IMG/VR virus record: IMGVR_UViG_3300017989_002588
Coordinates: 1-22,620 of that record
Direction: 5' to 3' (one strand)
Source: a virus
Length of the DNA stretch: 22,620 nucleotides
The notes beneath the pieces were generated by a model that did no database searches, was not told the DNA's origin, and saw only the letters and a program-made list of their open reading frames with translations. Below are positions 5,267 through 11,085 of this stretch, piece after piece (position 1 is the stretch's first letter; each line of letters opens with the position of its first letter). A program made the translations under genes and the position numbers.

Positions 5267-5761
5267 TTAATCAATATCTATTTTAATTGGACTATCTTTA
5301 TCTTCTATCTTTTGTTTACCAATTACACAATTAACTATCCCATTTTCATAATTACATTTTATATTATCGACATCAACTTCTTTGGTAAAGTTGATAACTC
5401 GTCTAAATGATCGGCTAGAAATCTCTCTAACCAAACATTTCTTATCGTCGCTTTCATAATCCTCTTTCTTACTTCCCTTAATTAAAAGCACATTATCTTT
5501 TAATTCTAATTCCAAATCATCCTTATTAAAGTCCGCCACTGCGATTTTGACTTCATAATTATCATCAGTTTCATAAACATTTATCTTAGGCATTGAAGAT
5601 TTGGGTTGTAAATCCGTGAAAAATCTCACGTCAACATCCGTGTCCTTCAAATAATCGTCAAATCGCTTATACATCTCCTCGAAAAAATTATCGAAACGAC
5701 CGAAAATGGATAGCCCGCTCATAGAGCCAGGTCTAATCATAATATCTTTCTTATTTTTCAT
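5267..5761 (-). CDS. Hsp20/alpha-crystallin small heat shock protein
   Basis: The 164-residue chaperone should bind unfolding proteins as an oligomer without ATP. The N-terminal arm (1-56) contains FGRFDNFFEEMYKRFDDYL. The alpha-crystallin domain spans about 57-152 with PKINVYETDDNYEVKIAV (beta2-3), the DLELELKDNVLLIKGSKK strands and the family signature CNYENGIVNCVI (A-x-x-x-n-G-v-L type). A C-terminal IKI (159-161) matches the IxI anchor motif. Hsp20 genes occur in several large phages and may help fold virion or replication proteins. It has its own promoter (5807-5835) and a leader hairpin reaching into the SD GGGAGG. Confidence 0.92.
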   Translation of the reverse strand: MKNKKDIMIRPGSMSGLSIFGRFDNFFEEMYKRFDDYLKDTDVDVRFFTDLQPKSSMPKINVYETDDNYEVKIAVADFNKDDLELELKDNVLLIKGSKKEDYESDDKKCLVREISSRSFRRVINFTKEVDVDNIKCNYENGIVNCVIGKQKIEDKDSPIKIDID

Positions 5762-5772
5762 CTTTTAATCCT

Positions 5773-5795
5773 CCCGTAGTTTTTATTTCTACGGG
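5773..5795 (-). promoter_or_regulatory. leader hairpin overlapping the hsp20 SD (candidate RNA thermometer)
   Basis: CCCGTAG (5773-5779) and CTACGGG (5789-5795) form a 7-bp stem with a 9-base A/T loop. In the mRNA the 3' arm CTACGGG runs straight into AGG, so part of the SD GGGAGG is paired. The predicted start site leaves a leader of about 40 bases that is nearly all this hairpin. The location before a small heat shock gene fits the known pattern of RNA thermometers (ROSE, fourU and others), but only part of the SD is covered. The regulatory role is inferred. Confidence 0.5.
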
Positions 5796-5806
5796 TCCCA
5801 TACATA

Positions 5807-5835
5807 TAATATAATCATTAATTCACGTTTGTCAA
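5807..5835 (-). promoter_or_regulatory. promoter, type 1, for hsp20
   Basis: TTGACA (5830-5835) is followed after 15 bases by TTATATTA (5807-5814), with TAATG just upstream of the latter. Two other copies of the same architecture occur at 12875-12903 and 22101-22129. All three start ACTTGACAAA and keep TAATG-N-TTATATTA. It lies in the gap right after the stop codon of the cREC gene. Confidence 0.85.
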
Positions 5836-5838
5836 GTA

Positions 5839-6183
5839 TTAAAATGACAACTCAGAAAAAAAATCTGCATTAAAAGGTATATGAACTGCTTGAGGCAATG
5901 CTGCCATCATCCTTTTTGTTGCAGGCTCGTTCCATGAATGTATTATTATAATCGCATTATTGTTTTTGTTTTCTGGATTGTTAGCTAAATATTCAGCAAC
6001 ATCCATACCACAACCATTATCTTTTCCAAGATCGTGATCCAAAAACAGGTATCCAAACGTGCTTTCTTCTAAATATTCAATTGCTGATTGCGCGTTTTCT
6101 GTTACAGTTACATCCCACTTGGGGAATCTATCTAAAAAGAAATTGACACGGTAGCCATCATCCTCTAAAACAAAAGCCTTCAT
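5839..6183 (-). CDS. cREC-type receiver-like domain protein, 114 aa
   Basis: A free-standing receiver fold with LEDD at the N terminus (E7, D8, D9), FLDHDLGKDNGCGMDVAEYL (47-66) and IIIIHSWNEP (78-87). The LDHDLG...G-x-DVAxxL and HS-x-N motifs match the cREC ('cyclic-phosphate processing receiver') family rather than classical response regulators. That family was proposed from genome context to act in RNA repair on 2',3'-cyclic phosphate ends; I know of no firm biochemical proof. No kinase or ligase of RNA repair is visible nearby, although the phage does carry tRNAs. SD AAGGATT precedes ATG 6183. Confidence 0.7.
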   Translation of the reverse strand: MKAFVLEDDGYRVNFFLDRFPKWDVTVTENAQSAIEYLEESTFGYLFLDHDLGKDNGCGMDVAEYLANNPENKNNNAIIIIHSWNEPATKRMMAALPQAVHIPFNADFFSELSF

Positions 6184-6195
6184 AATCCTTTTCCC

Positions 6196-6507
6196 TTATT
6201 TTACTGCTTCATAAATAAATGAAGCGTATCCATATGCCCCACATATCAATACAAATAAAGCAATTCCCACAGTCCAAAATGTTTTTGACTTAACAAACAC
6301 AGAGAAACAATCCTTCGCCCTTTCCATACAATACGCATTCTTATCATCTATTTTAGATTCAACAGAATCAAATCTTTCTTTAGTATTCTCTTCCATCTTA
6401 TCAAAATGTACATTCGTTCTTGCTTCAAATTTATCAAATTTTTTACATAAATTCTCAACGTTAGTGTTGACAGTAATCAACATGTCGTGGTCTTTGCTAT
6501 CCATCAC
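6196..6507 (-). CDS. coiled-coil protein with C-terminal TM segment, 102-103 aa
   Basis: The frame opens with GTG (6507) followed by ATG (6504); SD GGAGATGAA is 5 or 8 bases away, so either could be used. Residues about 10-55 are a heptad-like helix (VENLCKKFDKFEARTNVHF; ERFDSVESKID). Residues about 75-95 (FWTVGIALFVLICGAYGYA) form one TM span near the C terminus. The layout resembles XhlA/holin-associated or tail-tape chaperone-like small proteins, but the sequence is not diagnostic. A lysis role would need an endolysin nearby, and none is seen. Confidence 0.6.
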   Translation of the reverse strand: MMDSKDHDMLITVNTNVENLCKKFDKFEARTNVHFDKMEENTKERFDSVESKIDDKNAYCMERAKDCFSVFVKSKTFWTVGIALFVLICGAYGYASFIYEAVK

Positions 6508-6558
6508 TTCATCTCCGTAATAAGATTATAGGGCTAAATTAACCAACCATCGGAGTGC

Positions 6559-6765
6559 TTAAGGAAGTTCTTCGCTTTCAATCTTCCTACCACACATAGG
6601 ACAAAACCTTACTTTAATTCCATACCTATGTACTTGGGTATATCCTTCATTAGAAGTAAGTTCCATCCAAGATAGAACCCACCCATAAGGCGGGTTCCAC
6701 TTAAATAATTCTTTATCTGCTTTTTTTAATAATTTATAGTCGTTGCAATCACAAAATTCTTTCAT
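6559..6765 (-). CDS. small zinc-ribbon protein, 68 aa
   Basis: N-terminal FCDC (residues 4-7) and C-terminal RFCPMCGRKIESEELP give two Cys pairs for one zinc ribbon. The ending FCPMCGRKI is a very common finish of small phage Zn-ribbon proteins. The middle (WNPPYGWVLSWMELTSNE, then HRYGIKVR) is probably a beta sheet carrying the knuckles. SD GAGGAATAATTA precedes ATG 6765. Function unknown. Confidence 0.7.
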   Translation of the reverse strand: MKEFCDCNDYKLLKKADKELFKWNPPYGWVLSWMELTSNEGYTQVHRYGIKVRFCPMCGRKIESEELP

Positions 6766-6779
6766 TAATTATTCCTCTA

Positions 6780-7301
6780 TTAGTGTGTAAATCCGCCACC
6801 ACTATATGCCTCGTGGAAATCATATTTTCCACCAAAGGATCTCCAACCTTCTGAAGGCCAATTCTTCATATGAGTTAATCCACTAGCGTTAACAAGATTT
6901 GTGTCCATAACGTCAAATTTTGGGAAGCTGACTGGATAGCTTTTTGATTTTGTTCCCTTATCATCTGTATCCATGCCCATTTTGAACATCTCATCATTTC
7001 TAGTGTATTTAACCGTGGAGCCCCATACTAATGGGTTCTCATTCATTTCGGCATCCTGTGTCCATCCATGAATACCAAATTCTGCAGCACCTTCCAAATA
7101 ACCTTTTTGTTCAAAACCATAGACAACTTTGGTTTTATCAGCAGTGCTTCTTTTACCTATCCAAAGTGCTCCAAAATTAGAGATTTTCATATCAAGAGCC
7201 CGTCTAATTGGTGTCTTAACATCAGTTCTTGTGTAAGCGTCTTTATCAGGTTCTGGAACCCCTACATGTGGTATTTGGTAAAATTCCCATTCATTACCCA
7301 T
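6780..7301 (-). CDS. orphan 173-aa protein, probably highly expressed
   Basis: I recognise no family. The protein is soluble, rich in Gly, Trp, Lys and Asp, with aromatic turns (KISNFGALWIGKRST, FGIHGWTQDAEMNENPLVWG) and a Gly/His tail (EAYSGGGFTH). There is no signal peptide, TM segment or Cys. It has a dedicated promoter (7358-7389), a leader hairpin and one of the strongest SDs in the window (GAGGAGGAAAG), which suggests high expression as for a structural, internal or host-takeover protein. That role is inference from expression signals only. Confidence 0.7.
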   Translation of the reverse strand: MGNEWEFYQIPHVGVPEPDKDAYTRTDVKTPIRRALDMKISNFGALWIGKRSTADKTKVVYGFEQKGYLEGAAEFGIHGWTQDAEMNENPLVWGSTVKYTRNDEMFKMGMDTDDKGTKSKSYPVSFPKFDVMDTNLVNASGLTHMKNWPSEGWRSFGGKYDFHEAYSGGGFTH

Positions 7302-7327
7302 TTCTACTTTCCTCCTCTACGTATTCT

Positions 7328-7350
7328 GAAAGGCCACATTCTTGCCTCTC
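7328..7350 (-). promoter_or_regulatory. leader hairpin at predicted 5' end of the 6780-7301 mRNA
   Basis: On the minus strand GAGAGGC (7344-7350) pairs with GCCTTTC (7328-7334), 7 bp with one G-U pair, around a 9-base loop. It begins at or within a few bases of the start site expected from the TATAAT at 7358-7363. A 5'-terminal hairpin can protect an mRNA from 5'-end-dependent decay, which would fit high expression. Confidence 0.4.
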
Positions 7351-7357
7351 TAATTAT

Positions 7358-7389
7358 ATTATATTACAAAAATCGAGATTTATTAAGAA
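7358..7389 (-). promoter_or_regulatory. promoter, type 2, for 6780-7301
   Basis: TTCTTAATAAA (7379-7389), six variable bases, then TTTTTGTAATATAAT (7358-7372). The same two boxes with identical spacing occur at 8539-8570. A perfect TATAAT forms the -10 and TTAATA, 17 bases upstream, is a weak -35. The upstream box covers the stop codon of the dCMP deaminase gene. Confidence 0.8.
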
Positions 7390-8204
7390 TTATTTTCAAT
7401 AAAATTATATAATCTTAATTTAACATCGCTATTCTCTAGCAACCACCCGCTTAATTCATCATAAAGTGCTTCGGAAGTTACTATCAATTCTTCTATACCC
7501 GCTTGTATAATTTTAATCATACATTCTTTACAAGGAACACCGCAGGTCATATACATTTTGGAACCTTTAGCGGCAATACCTAATCTAGCACACATGTTTA
7601 TACAATTAGCTTCTGCATGAGCTGCTATACAAACTTCAATTCCTTGGCCAGATTTAAACCCCATAGTTCTTCTTGGACACACACCTTCTTCTAAAACAAC
7701 ATCTTTATCTAATAAATCTGTTCGGCGATCACATCTCATTATACCACGGGGCGGGCCATTGTAACCTGTAGCAATTATTACTTTATCCTTAACTAAAATA
7801 GCACCTATTCTTCTTGATAAACACTTAGAATTTCTGGCTATCTGTCTACAGATATTGTAAAAATACTCATCCCAATTTTCTATTGGTTCATCATTCACAC
7901 TGTAATGATCTATCTCAACCATTTTAATTTCAGTAGGTGTATCGTTAATATGAACCATAACAATTGCGTTAAAAATTTTGGCGGGTAATTCCATTTCAGG
8001 ATGATTTCTTTTTACTTCATCTAAACATTGTGTATATGTGTAACCAAGAACATTACTAGTTTTTACAATATTTAAAGCATTTACCACATCTCTTTGCGCC
8101 ACAAAAGATGAACCACCATAATTAAATATTAAAGCTTCTAAATCCGTTTCTCCAACATTAAGCTTTCTGTGCTCCTCATAAAGAGCGTCCTTTTTTAATT
8201 CCAT
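7383..8204 (-). CDS. dCMP deaminase with N-terminal extension
   Basis: The 273-residue protein should convert dCMP to dUMP, feeding dTTP synthesis. The C-terminal deaminase domain (about 110-265) has the Zn site AAHAEANC (H196, E198) and GVPCKEC (C225, C228), plus the substrate-side RRIGAILVKDKVIIATGYNG, as in T4-type dCMP deaminases. Extra Cys (C158, C176, C192) may hold a second zinc, as in T4. Residues 1-110 are additional to the usual 150-190 residue enzyme and show no recognisable domain. SD AAAGGAGAGGTT precedes ATG 8204. Confidence 0.88.
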   Translation of the reverse strand: MELKKDALYEEHRKLNVGETDLEALIFNYGGSSFVAQRDVVNALNIVKTSNVLGYTYTQCLDEVKRNHPEMELPAKIFNAIVMVHINDTPTEIKMVEIDHYSVNDEPIENWDEYFYNICRQIARNSKCLSRRIGAILVKDKVIIATGYNGPPRGIMRCDRRTDLLDKDVVLEEGVCPRRTMGFKSGQGIEVCIAAHAEANCINMCARLGIAAKGSKMYMTCGVPCKECMIKIIQAGIEELIVTSEALYDELSGWLLENSDVKLRLYNFIENNS

Positions 8205-8214
8205 AACCTCTCCT

Positions 8215-8496
8215 TTAATCCTCGTCTTTTTTCAAAAAATATTCGGTTATCTCATTACTGAGTATTGGCGACCAAGATAGTTCTGCGTCATTTAAACTGT
8301 TTTTTATTTTAAATTTTTCTTCTTCAGATTCATATTGAACCAAAACAGTTCTTTCCACTGCAAAACACACTGGGCACCTGACATCTACAACAATTGCGGC
8401 TTCTTTCTCTAATGGCTTAACCATACACTTTCCCCGTACACCACAATCACATTCATAGATAATTACATTTCCCTCGTTCTTCAAAATCTTAACCAT
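8215..8496 (-). CDS. zinc-binding hypothetical protein, 93 aa
   Basis: C16, C18 and C24 (YECDCGVRGKC) and C41, C44 (VRCPVC) could coordinate zinc in a ribbon. The C-terminal half is acidic/helical (YESEEEKFKIKNSLNDAEL; EITEYFLKKDED). It is first in a two-gene unit with dCMP deaminase, ten bases apart, and has a dedicated type 2 promoter. SD GAGAGGAAAAGAAG precedes ATG 8496. A regulatory or enzyme-partner role cannot be decided. Confidence 0.65.
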   Translation of the reverse strand: MVKILKNEGNVIIYECDCGVRGKCMVKPLEKEAAIVVDVRCPVCFAVERTVLVQYESEEEKFKIKNSLNDAELSWSPILSNEITEYFLKKDED

Positions 8497-8515
8497 CTTC
8501 TTTTCCTCTCAAACC

Positions 8516-8537
8516 ATATTAGGGTTGCCCCTAATAT
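8516..8537. promoter_or_regulatory. 9-bp inverted repeat at the start site of the type 2 promoter
   Basis: ATATTAGGG (8516-8524) and CCCTAATAT (8529-8537) are perfect inverted copies with a 4-base spacer. On the minus strand the loop is GCAA, a GNRA tetraloop. It begins two bases downstream of the TATAAT and spans the expected transcription start, so it may be a repressor operator or a stable 5' hairpin. Confidence 0.5.
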
Positions 8538-8538
8538 A

Positions 8539-8570
8539 ATTATATTACAAAAAGACGGTTTTATTAAGAA
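8539..8570 (-). promoter_or_regulatory. promoter, type 2, for 8215-8496 and dCMP deaminase
   Basis: TTCTTAATAAA (8560-8570) and TTTTTGTAATATAAT (8539-8553), separated by six bases, repeat the arrangement at 7358-7389. It lies just after the stop of the radical SAM gene, which ends at 8573. Confidence 0.8.
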
Positions 8571-8572
8571 AT

Positions 8573-9322
8573 TTAGTTTCCTAGCGCTTCATACTTTATT
8601 AAATCAATAACAAAACTGTCTTCTAACACTTTTTCGTTGTATCTATCCACAATCCTGTCTTTAAATAAATCAAAATTTGCAGGGTCTGGATTCGTAAATG
8701 TAAGATAGAATTCTGCGCCCGAAGATACCAGATTATCAAAATTCTGCCAAAATATTCCCCAGTCAATTTTATTATTGGTGTTTCTGAGGTGATCTTCATT
8801 TGTAACCCCTTTAATATTTACTGCATATAATGCATTTAATCTTTTTAACTTACTTAAATCTGGGTATAATTTCTCCGTCAACAATAAATCACTATGAAAT
8901 ATAAACTGTTGAGGAAGAATATCCAAAATCTCATGCCAGTGATTAATATATAATGCTGGACTTCCACCCATCAAATGAAATACACCACATCTATATTTAC
9001 CATACGCTCTTAAGAATTCATTGAAAACTAATTGCCTGGACGTATATTTCTTATACCTACCCCATATCCCATCATTCGTTACGTAGCAATAAGGACAATT
9101 CAAATGACACCCATACAACTGAACAACAAATTGTTTAGCAATATTACCATGCATCTTATTTAATAAATAAGGATTAAGTCTTTTGGCAGCTATCTCAGGA
9201 AATTGATCATACCCACCACCACCACGATACGTATCGCATATACGAAAGTCATGGAATATATCTTCTTCCCTGACATCTTTTAATTGGCGTCCCTGTATAG
9301 GACATACTTTCCATTTATACAT
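8573..9322 (-). CDS. radical SAM protein, 249 aa
   Basis: The motif LYGCHLNCPYCYV (69-81) gives CxxxCxxC (C72, C76, C79), the [4Fe-4S] site that cleaves S-adenosylmethionine to a 5'-deoxyadenosyl radical. FHLMGGSPALY (115-125) supplies the SAM-binding GG(E/S)P-type motif. At 249 residues it covers a compact radical SAM core with no extra Fe-S domain. The substrate is unknown; QueE-like or activase-like roles are possible but the surrounding residues are not diagnostic. It starts one base after the stop of the 49-aa ORF and belongs with the methyltransferase, YkgJ-like and GP88-like genes just upstream. Confidence 0.82.
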   Translation of the reverse strand: MYKWKVCPIQGRQLKDVREEDIFHDFRICDTYRGGGGYDQFPEIAAKRLNPYLLNKMHGNIAKQFVVQLYGCHLNCPYCYVTNDGIWGRYKKYTSRQLVFNEFLRAYGKYRCGVFHLMGGSPALYINHWHEILDILPQQFIFHSDLLLTEKLYPDLSKLKRLNALYAVNIKGVTNEDHLRNTNNKIDWGIFWQNFDNLVSSGAEFYLTFTNPDPANFDLFKDRIVDRYNEKVLEDSFVIDLIKYEALGN

Positions 9323-9323
9323 C

Positions 9324-9473
9324 TTATCCCCTAAATTTTATTCCTAATTCTTCTTCCACGCGTCTTAAAACTTCTTTAGCAAACTTTTCCTGCTGAACAG
9401 GATCAAGTCCTAAATCTTCTGCCATAGCCATAAATTTACGTATTAATTCTTGTTTTTTAGTTAATTCTTCCAT
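9324..9473 (-). CDS. small helical protein, 49 aa
   Basis: ATG at 9473 lies inside the end of the methyltransferase gene (13-base overlap), and TAA is one base before the radical SAM start. The product (MEELTKKQELIRKFMAMAED ... KEVLRRVEEELGIKFRG) is charged and predicted to be two amphipathic helices. The SD is poor, so expression likely depends on coupling. Its tight fit between two genes and codon-like composition support it. It might be a partner of the radical SAM enzyme, by position only. Confidence 0.6.
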   Translation of the reverse strand: MEELTKKQELIRKFMAMAEDLGLDPVQQEKFAKEVLRRVEEELGIKFRG

Positions 9474-9937
9474 AACACACATTTATCTTTTGATTTTCTT
9501 AATTTATCCCAACCATTATTCAAAAAATAATCCACCATGCTGTCAAAATTATATTCATAAGCATCTTTGGCCGGATACATTTCTATCATAAGAACGGCAT
9601 TCCTTTTCGCGCGCGAATTCATTTCGCTCATAACTTTATATCTTGTATCCTCATCAAGAAACATAAGAATATAATTTGCCAACAATATATCATATTTCTT
9701 ATTTGGCAACGGGTCTTCTCCCAACACACACTTAAGTCCAAAATCTACAGCCATGTCTATAGGATCAACATTATACCCTAACCCCATCATATATCTGGAA
9801 TTTCTACCATTCCCACAACCTATATCCAAAACTCTGCCGGCAACTGGAAATAATTTTGTATTCTTCTTTAAATATGGGGTAGGAACATCCTTACCGCACC
9901 TCACACACCAACGGCCATTCATATATTTTCTACTCAT
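9461..9937 (-). CDS. class I SAM methyltransferase with N-terminal Cys pair
   Basis: Motif I is GRVLDIGCGNGRNSRYM (34-50), followed by YDILLANYILMFLDEDTRY (post-II/IV region) and a late-strand VLMIEMYPAKDAYEYN. An N-terminal WCVRCG (C11, C14) is probably half a zinc knuckle. At 158 residues the fold is minimal; the typical fold needs about 200, so the substrate-binding cap is small. The target is unknown. The ATG at 9937 overlaps the stop of the YkgJ-like gene (TAATG), and SD GAGG lies within that gene. Confidence 0.72.
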   Translation of the reverse strand: MSRKYMNGRWCVRCGKDVPTPYLKKNTKLFPVAGRVLDIGCGNGRNSRYMMGLGYNVDPIDMAVDFGLKCVLGEDPLPNKKYDILLANYILMFLDEDTRYKVMSEMNSRAKRNAVLMIEMYPAKDAYEYNFDSMVDYFLNNGWDKLRKSKDKCVLWKN

Positions 9938-10128
9938 TATTCCTCACAATAGTAATCTCTACAAAGTTTAGGTCTTTGTTCATATATAGTACAAACATTA
10001 TCCCCCTTTAAATAAGGACAACGTTTTCGCCATATTAATTTTTTGAAATTAAAAGACAATATAATCCTATCTCTAATATAAAGATTTCTACAACATTCAC
10101 CACATCTATCACAATCATCGTCTATCAA
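9937..10128 (-). CDS. YkgJ/UPF0153-like Cys-cluster protein, 63 aa
   Basis: Eight Cys are arranged C6-x2-C9-x2-CC (12-13), then RCPYL (C37), VCTIYEQRPKLC (C46, C56) and YYC (C61). This is the signature of the YkgJ-type CxxCxxCC family, thought to bind Zn or Fe. The member is truncated compared with the usual 90-120 residues but retains the diagnostic CPYLxxxxxCxIYExRPxxC segment. The start appears to be TTG at 10128, inside the end of the GP88-like gene. YkgJ proteins have no established activity; proximity to a radical SAM gene suggests a metal or Fe-S role. Confidence 0.75.
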   Translation of the reverse strand: MIDDDCDRCGECCRNLYIRDRIILSFNFKKLIWRKRCPYLKGDNVCTIYEQRPKLCRDYYCEE

Positions 10129-10753
10129 AACAACCTGCCTTTATTTCCCTACACACTTGACAATTTACAAAGTGTGTTATGGATGAATCTATTAAGTCAA
10201 CACAAAAAAATGGACCACAATAACCACCTCGTACTGTATAATCCGGAGAATACATCTGAGAAGTACCTTCGATATAATTTGGTATAGAAAACATACCAGA
10301 TTTACCTTCTGCATATTCTAATTTTTCTATTGTTAAAGCAAATATATTTGGCCATAATTTCCATAATTCCTCATTTCTTGTAAACCCCATTTGTACTATA
10401 TAATTTGGAACTGATTCGATAACCTCAGAAATTCTTTGTATATTTTTTGTTTCACAATCACCAGTCCCAAACCAATGTAAAATTGGTGTTTGTAAACCAT
10501 CTAACTCCTTTTCTATTTTATTTATTAATTTATTTATAGGCCAATTTATAAAACTATTATATATTTCCCACATTTCTTCTTGTGTTATATTTTTAGTCTC
10601 GAAATCATACAATGAATCATTAACAGCATAACAATATTTTCTACACGTTTTTGTAGAAAATTCACATGTTCCATTAGGAGGTAATCCTATAGGAAAAAAC
10701 ACACCCCCAGTAGCTGTAAAGGGTCTTAATATTTTCATATGTTTTCTACTCAT
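10115..10753 (-). CDS. GP88-like Cys-rich phage protein, 212 aa
   Basis: The start is placed at ATG 10753 because it overlaps the TGA of the small membrane ORF (ATGA). An upstream GTG frame to 10819 would only read the other gene out of frame. The motifs NGTCEFSTKTCRKYCYAV (C30, C37, C41), PILHWFGTGDCET (90-102) and YIVQMGFTRNEELW match the 'gene product 88' phage family, which often has the pattern C...C-x3-C-YA and HWxGxGD. More Cys close the protein (YCGPFFC; NCQVCREIKAGC). Fe-S binding is likely by the spacing. The activity of this family is not established to my knowledge. Confidence 0.65.
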   Translation of the reverse strand: MSRKHMKILRPFTATGGVFFPIGLPPNGTCEFSTKTCRKYCYAVNDSLYDFETKNITQEEMWEIYNSFINWPINKLINKIEKELDGLQTPILHWFGTGDCETKNIQRISEVIESVPNYIVQMGFTRNEELWKLWPNIFALTIEKLEYAEGKSGMFSIPNYIEGTSQMYSPDYTVRGGYCGPFFCVDLIDSSITHFVNCQVCREIKAGCFDRR

Positions 10754-10875
10754 TTTAAAATATCCCATAAAATTACAGCTAAAAGACATAACGTTATTGG
10801 GAAACCAAAAAACCACCACTTATAAAATTCAATATTATATTTTGCAGTCGTTACTATCTTCAATTCTCTATCCAT
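10750..10875 (-). CDS. 41-aa single-span membrane protein
   Basis: ATG at 10875 has a strong SD (AGGAGAGGTAG) and overlaps the end of the 71-aa gene. Residues 1-18 are polar (MDRELKIVTTAKYNIEFY), followed by KWWFFGFPITLCLLAVILWD, a TM segment with an aromatic belt. TGA overlaps the next ATG (ATGA). The ORF is below the usual length cut-off and easily missed. Function unknown. Confidence 0.65.
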   Translation of the reverse strand: MDRELKIVTTAKYNIEFYKWWFFGFPITLCLLAVILWDILK

Positions 10876-11083
10876 CTACCTCTCCTGGACCTACATCTAT
10901 AGTCAAATTACCATCTTCACGTAAATATGCTTCTTTTAAAACCTCAAAAATATAAATTTCTTCATTATCTAATTTTACAGGTGTGCCATCAGGCTCAAAC
11001 ATTCTTATCATGTTTCCAACTTTCAACTCTTTGAATTCAACACCTACCCACACACCATCTTCAAACTTTTCTATACTTCTCAT
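10868..11083 (-). CDS. conserved small phage protein (FRMFEPDG-like), 71 aa
   Basis: I choose ATG 11083 (MRSIEKFEDGVWVGVEFKEL) because AAGGAAGGTAGAT precedes it and it lies just after the methyltransferase stop; a longer frame to 11146 reads through that gene. The segment EFKELKVGNMIRMFEPDGTPV resembles small beta-rich proteins found in many phages (KxGDxFRMFEPDGxPV). No catalytic residues are apparent. Function unknown. Confidence 0.65.
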   Translation of the reverse strand: MRSIEKFEDGVWVGVEFKELKVGNMIRMFEPDGTPVKLDNEEIYIFEVLKEAYLREDGNLTIDVGPGEVDG

Positions 11084-11085
11084 AT

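Noticed and set aside
6508-6558. CTCCG/CGGAG pairing that might hide the SD of the coiled-coil gene
   Set aside because: Only five pairs over a 28-base loop; expected by chance.
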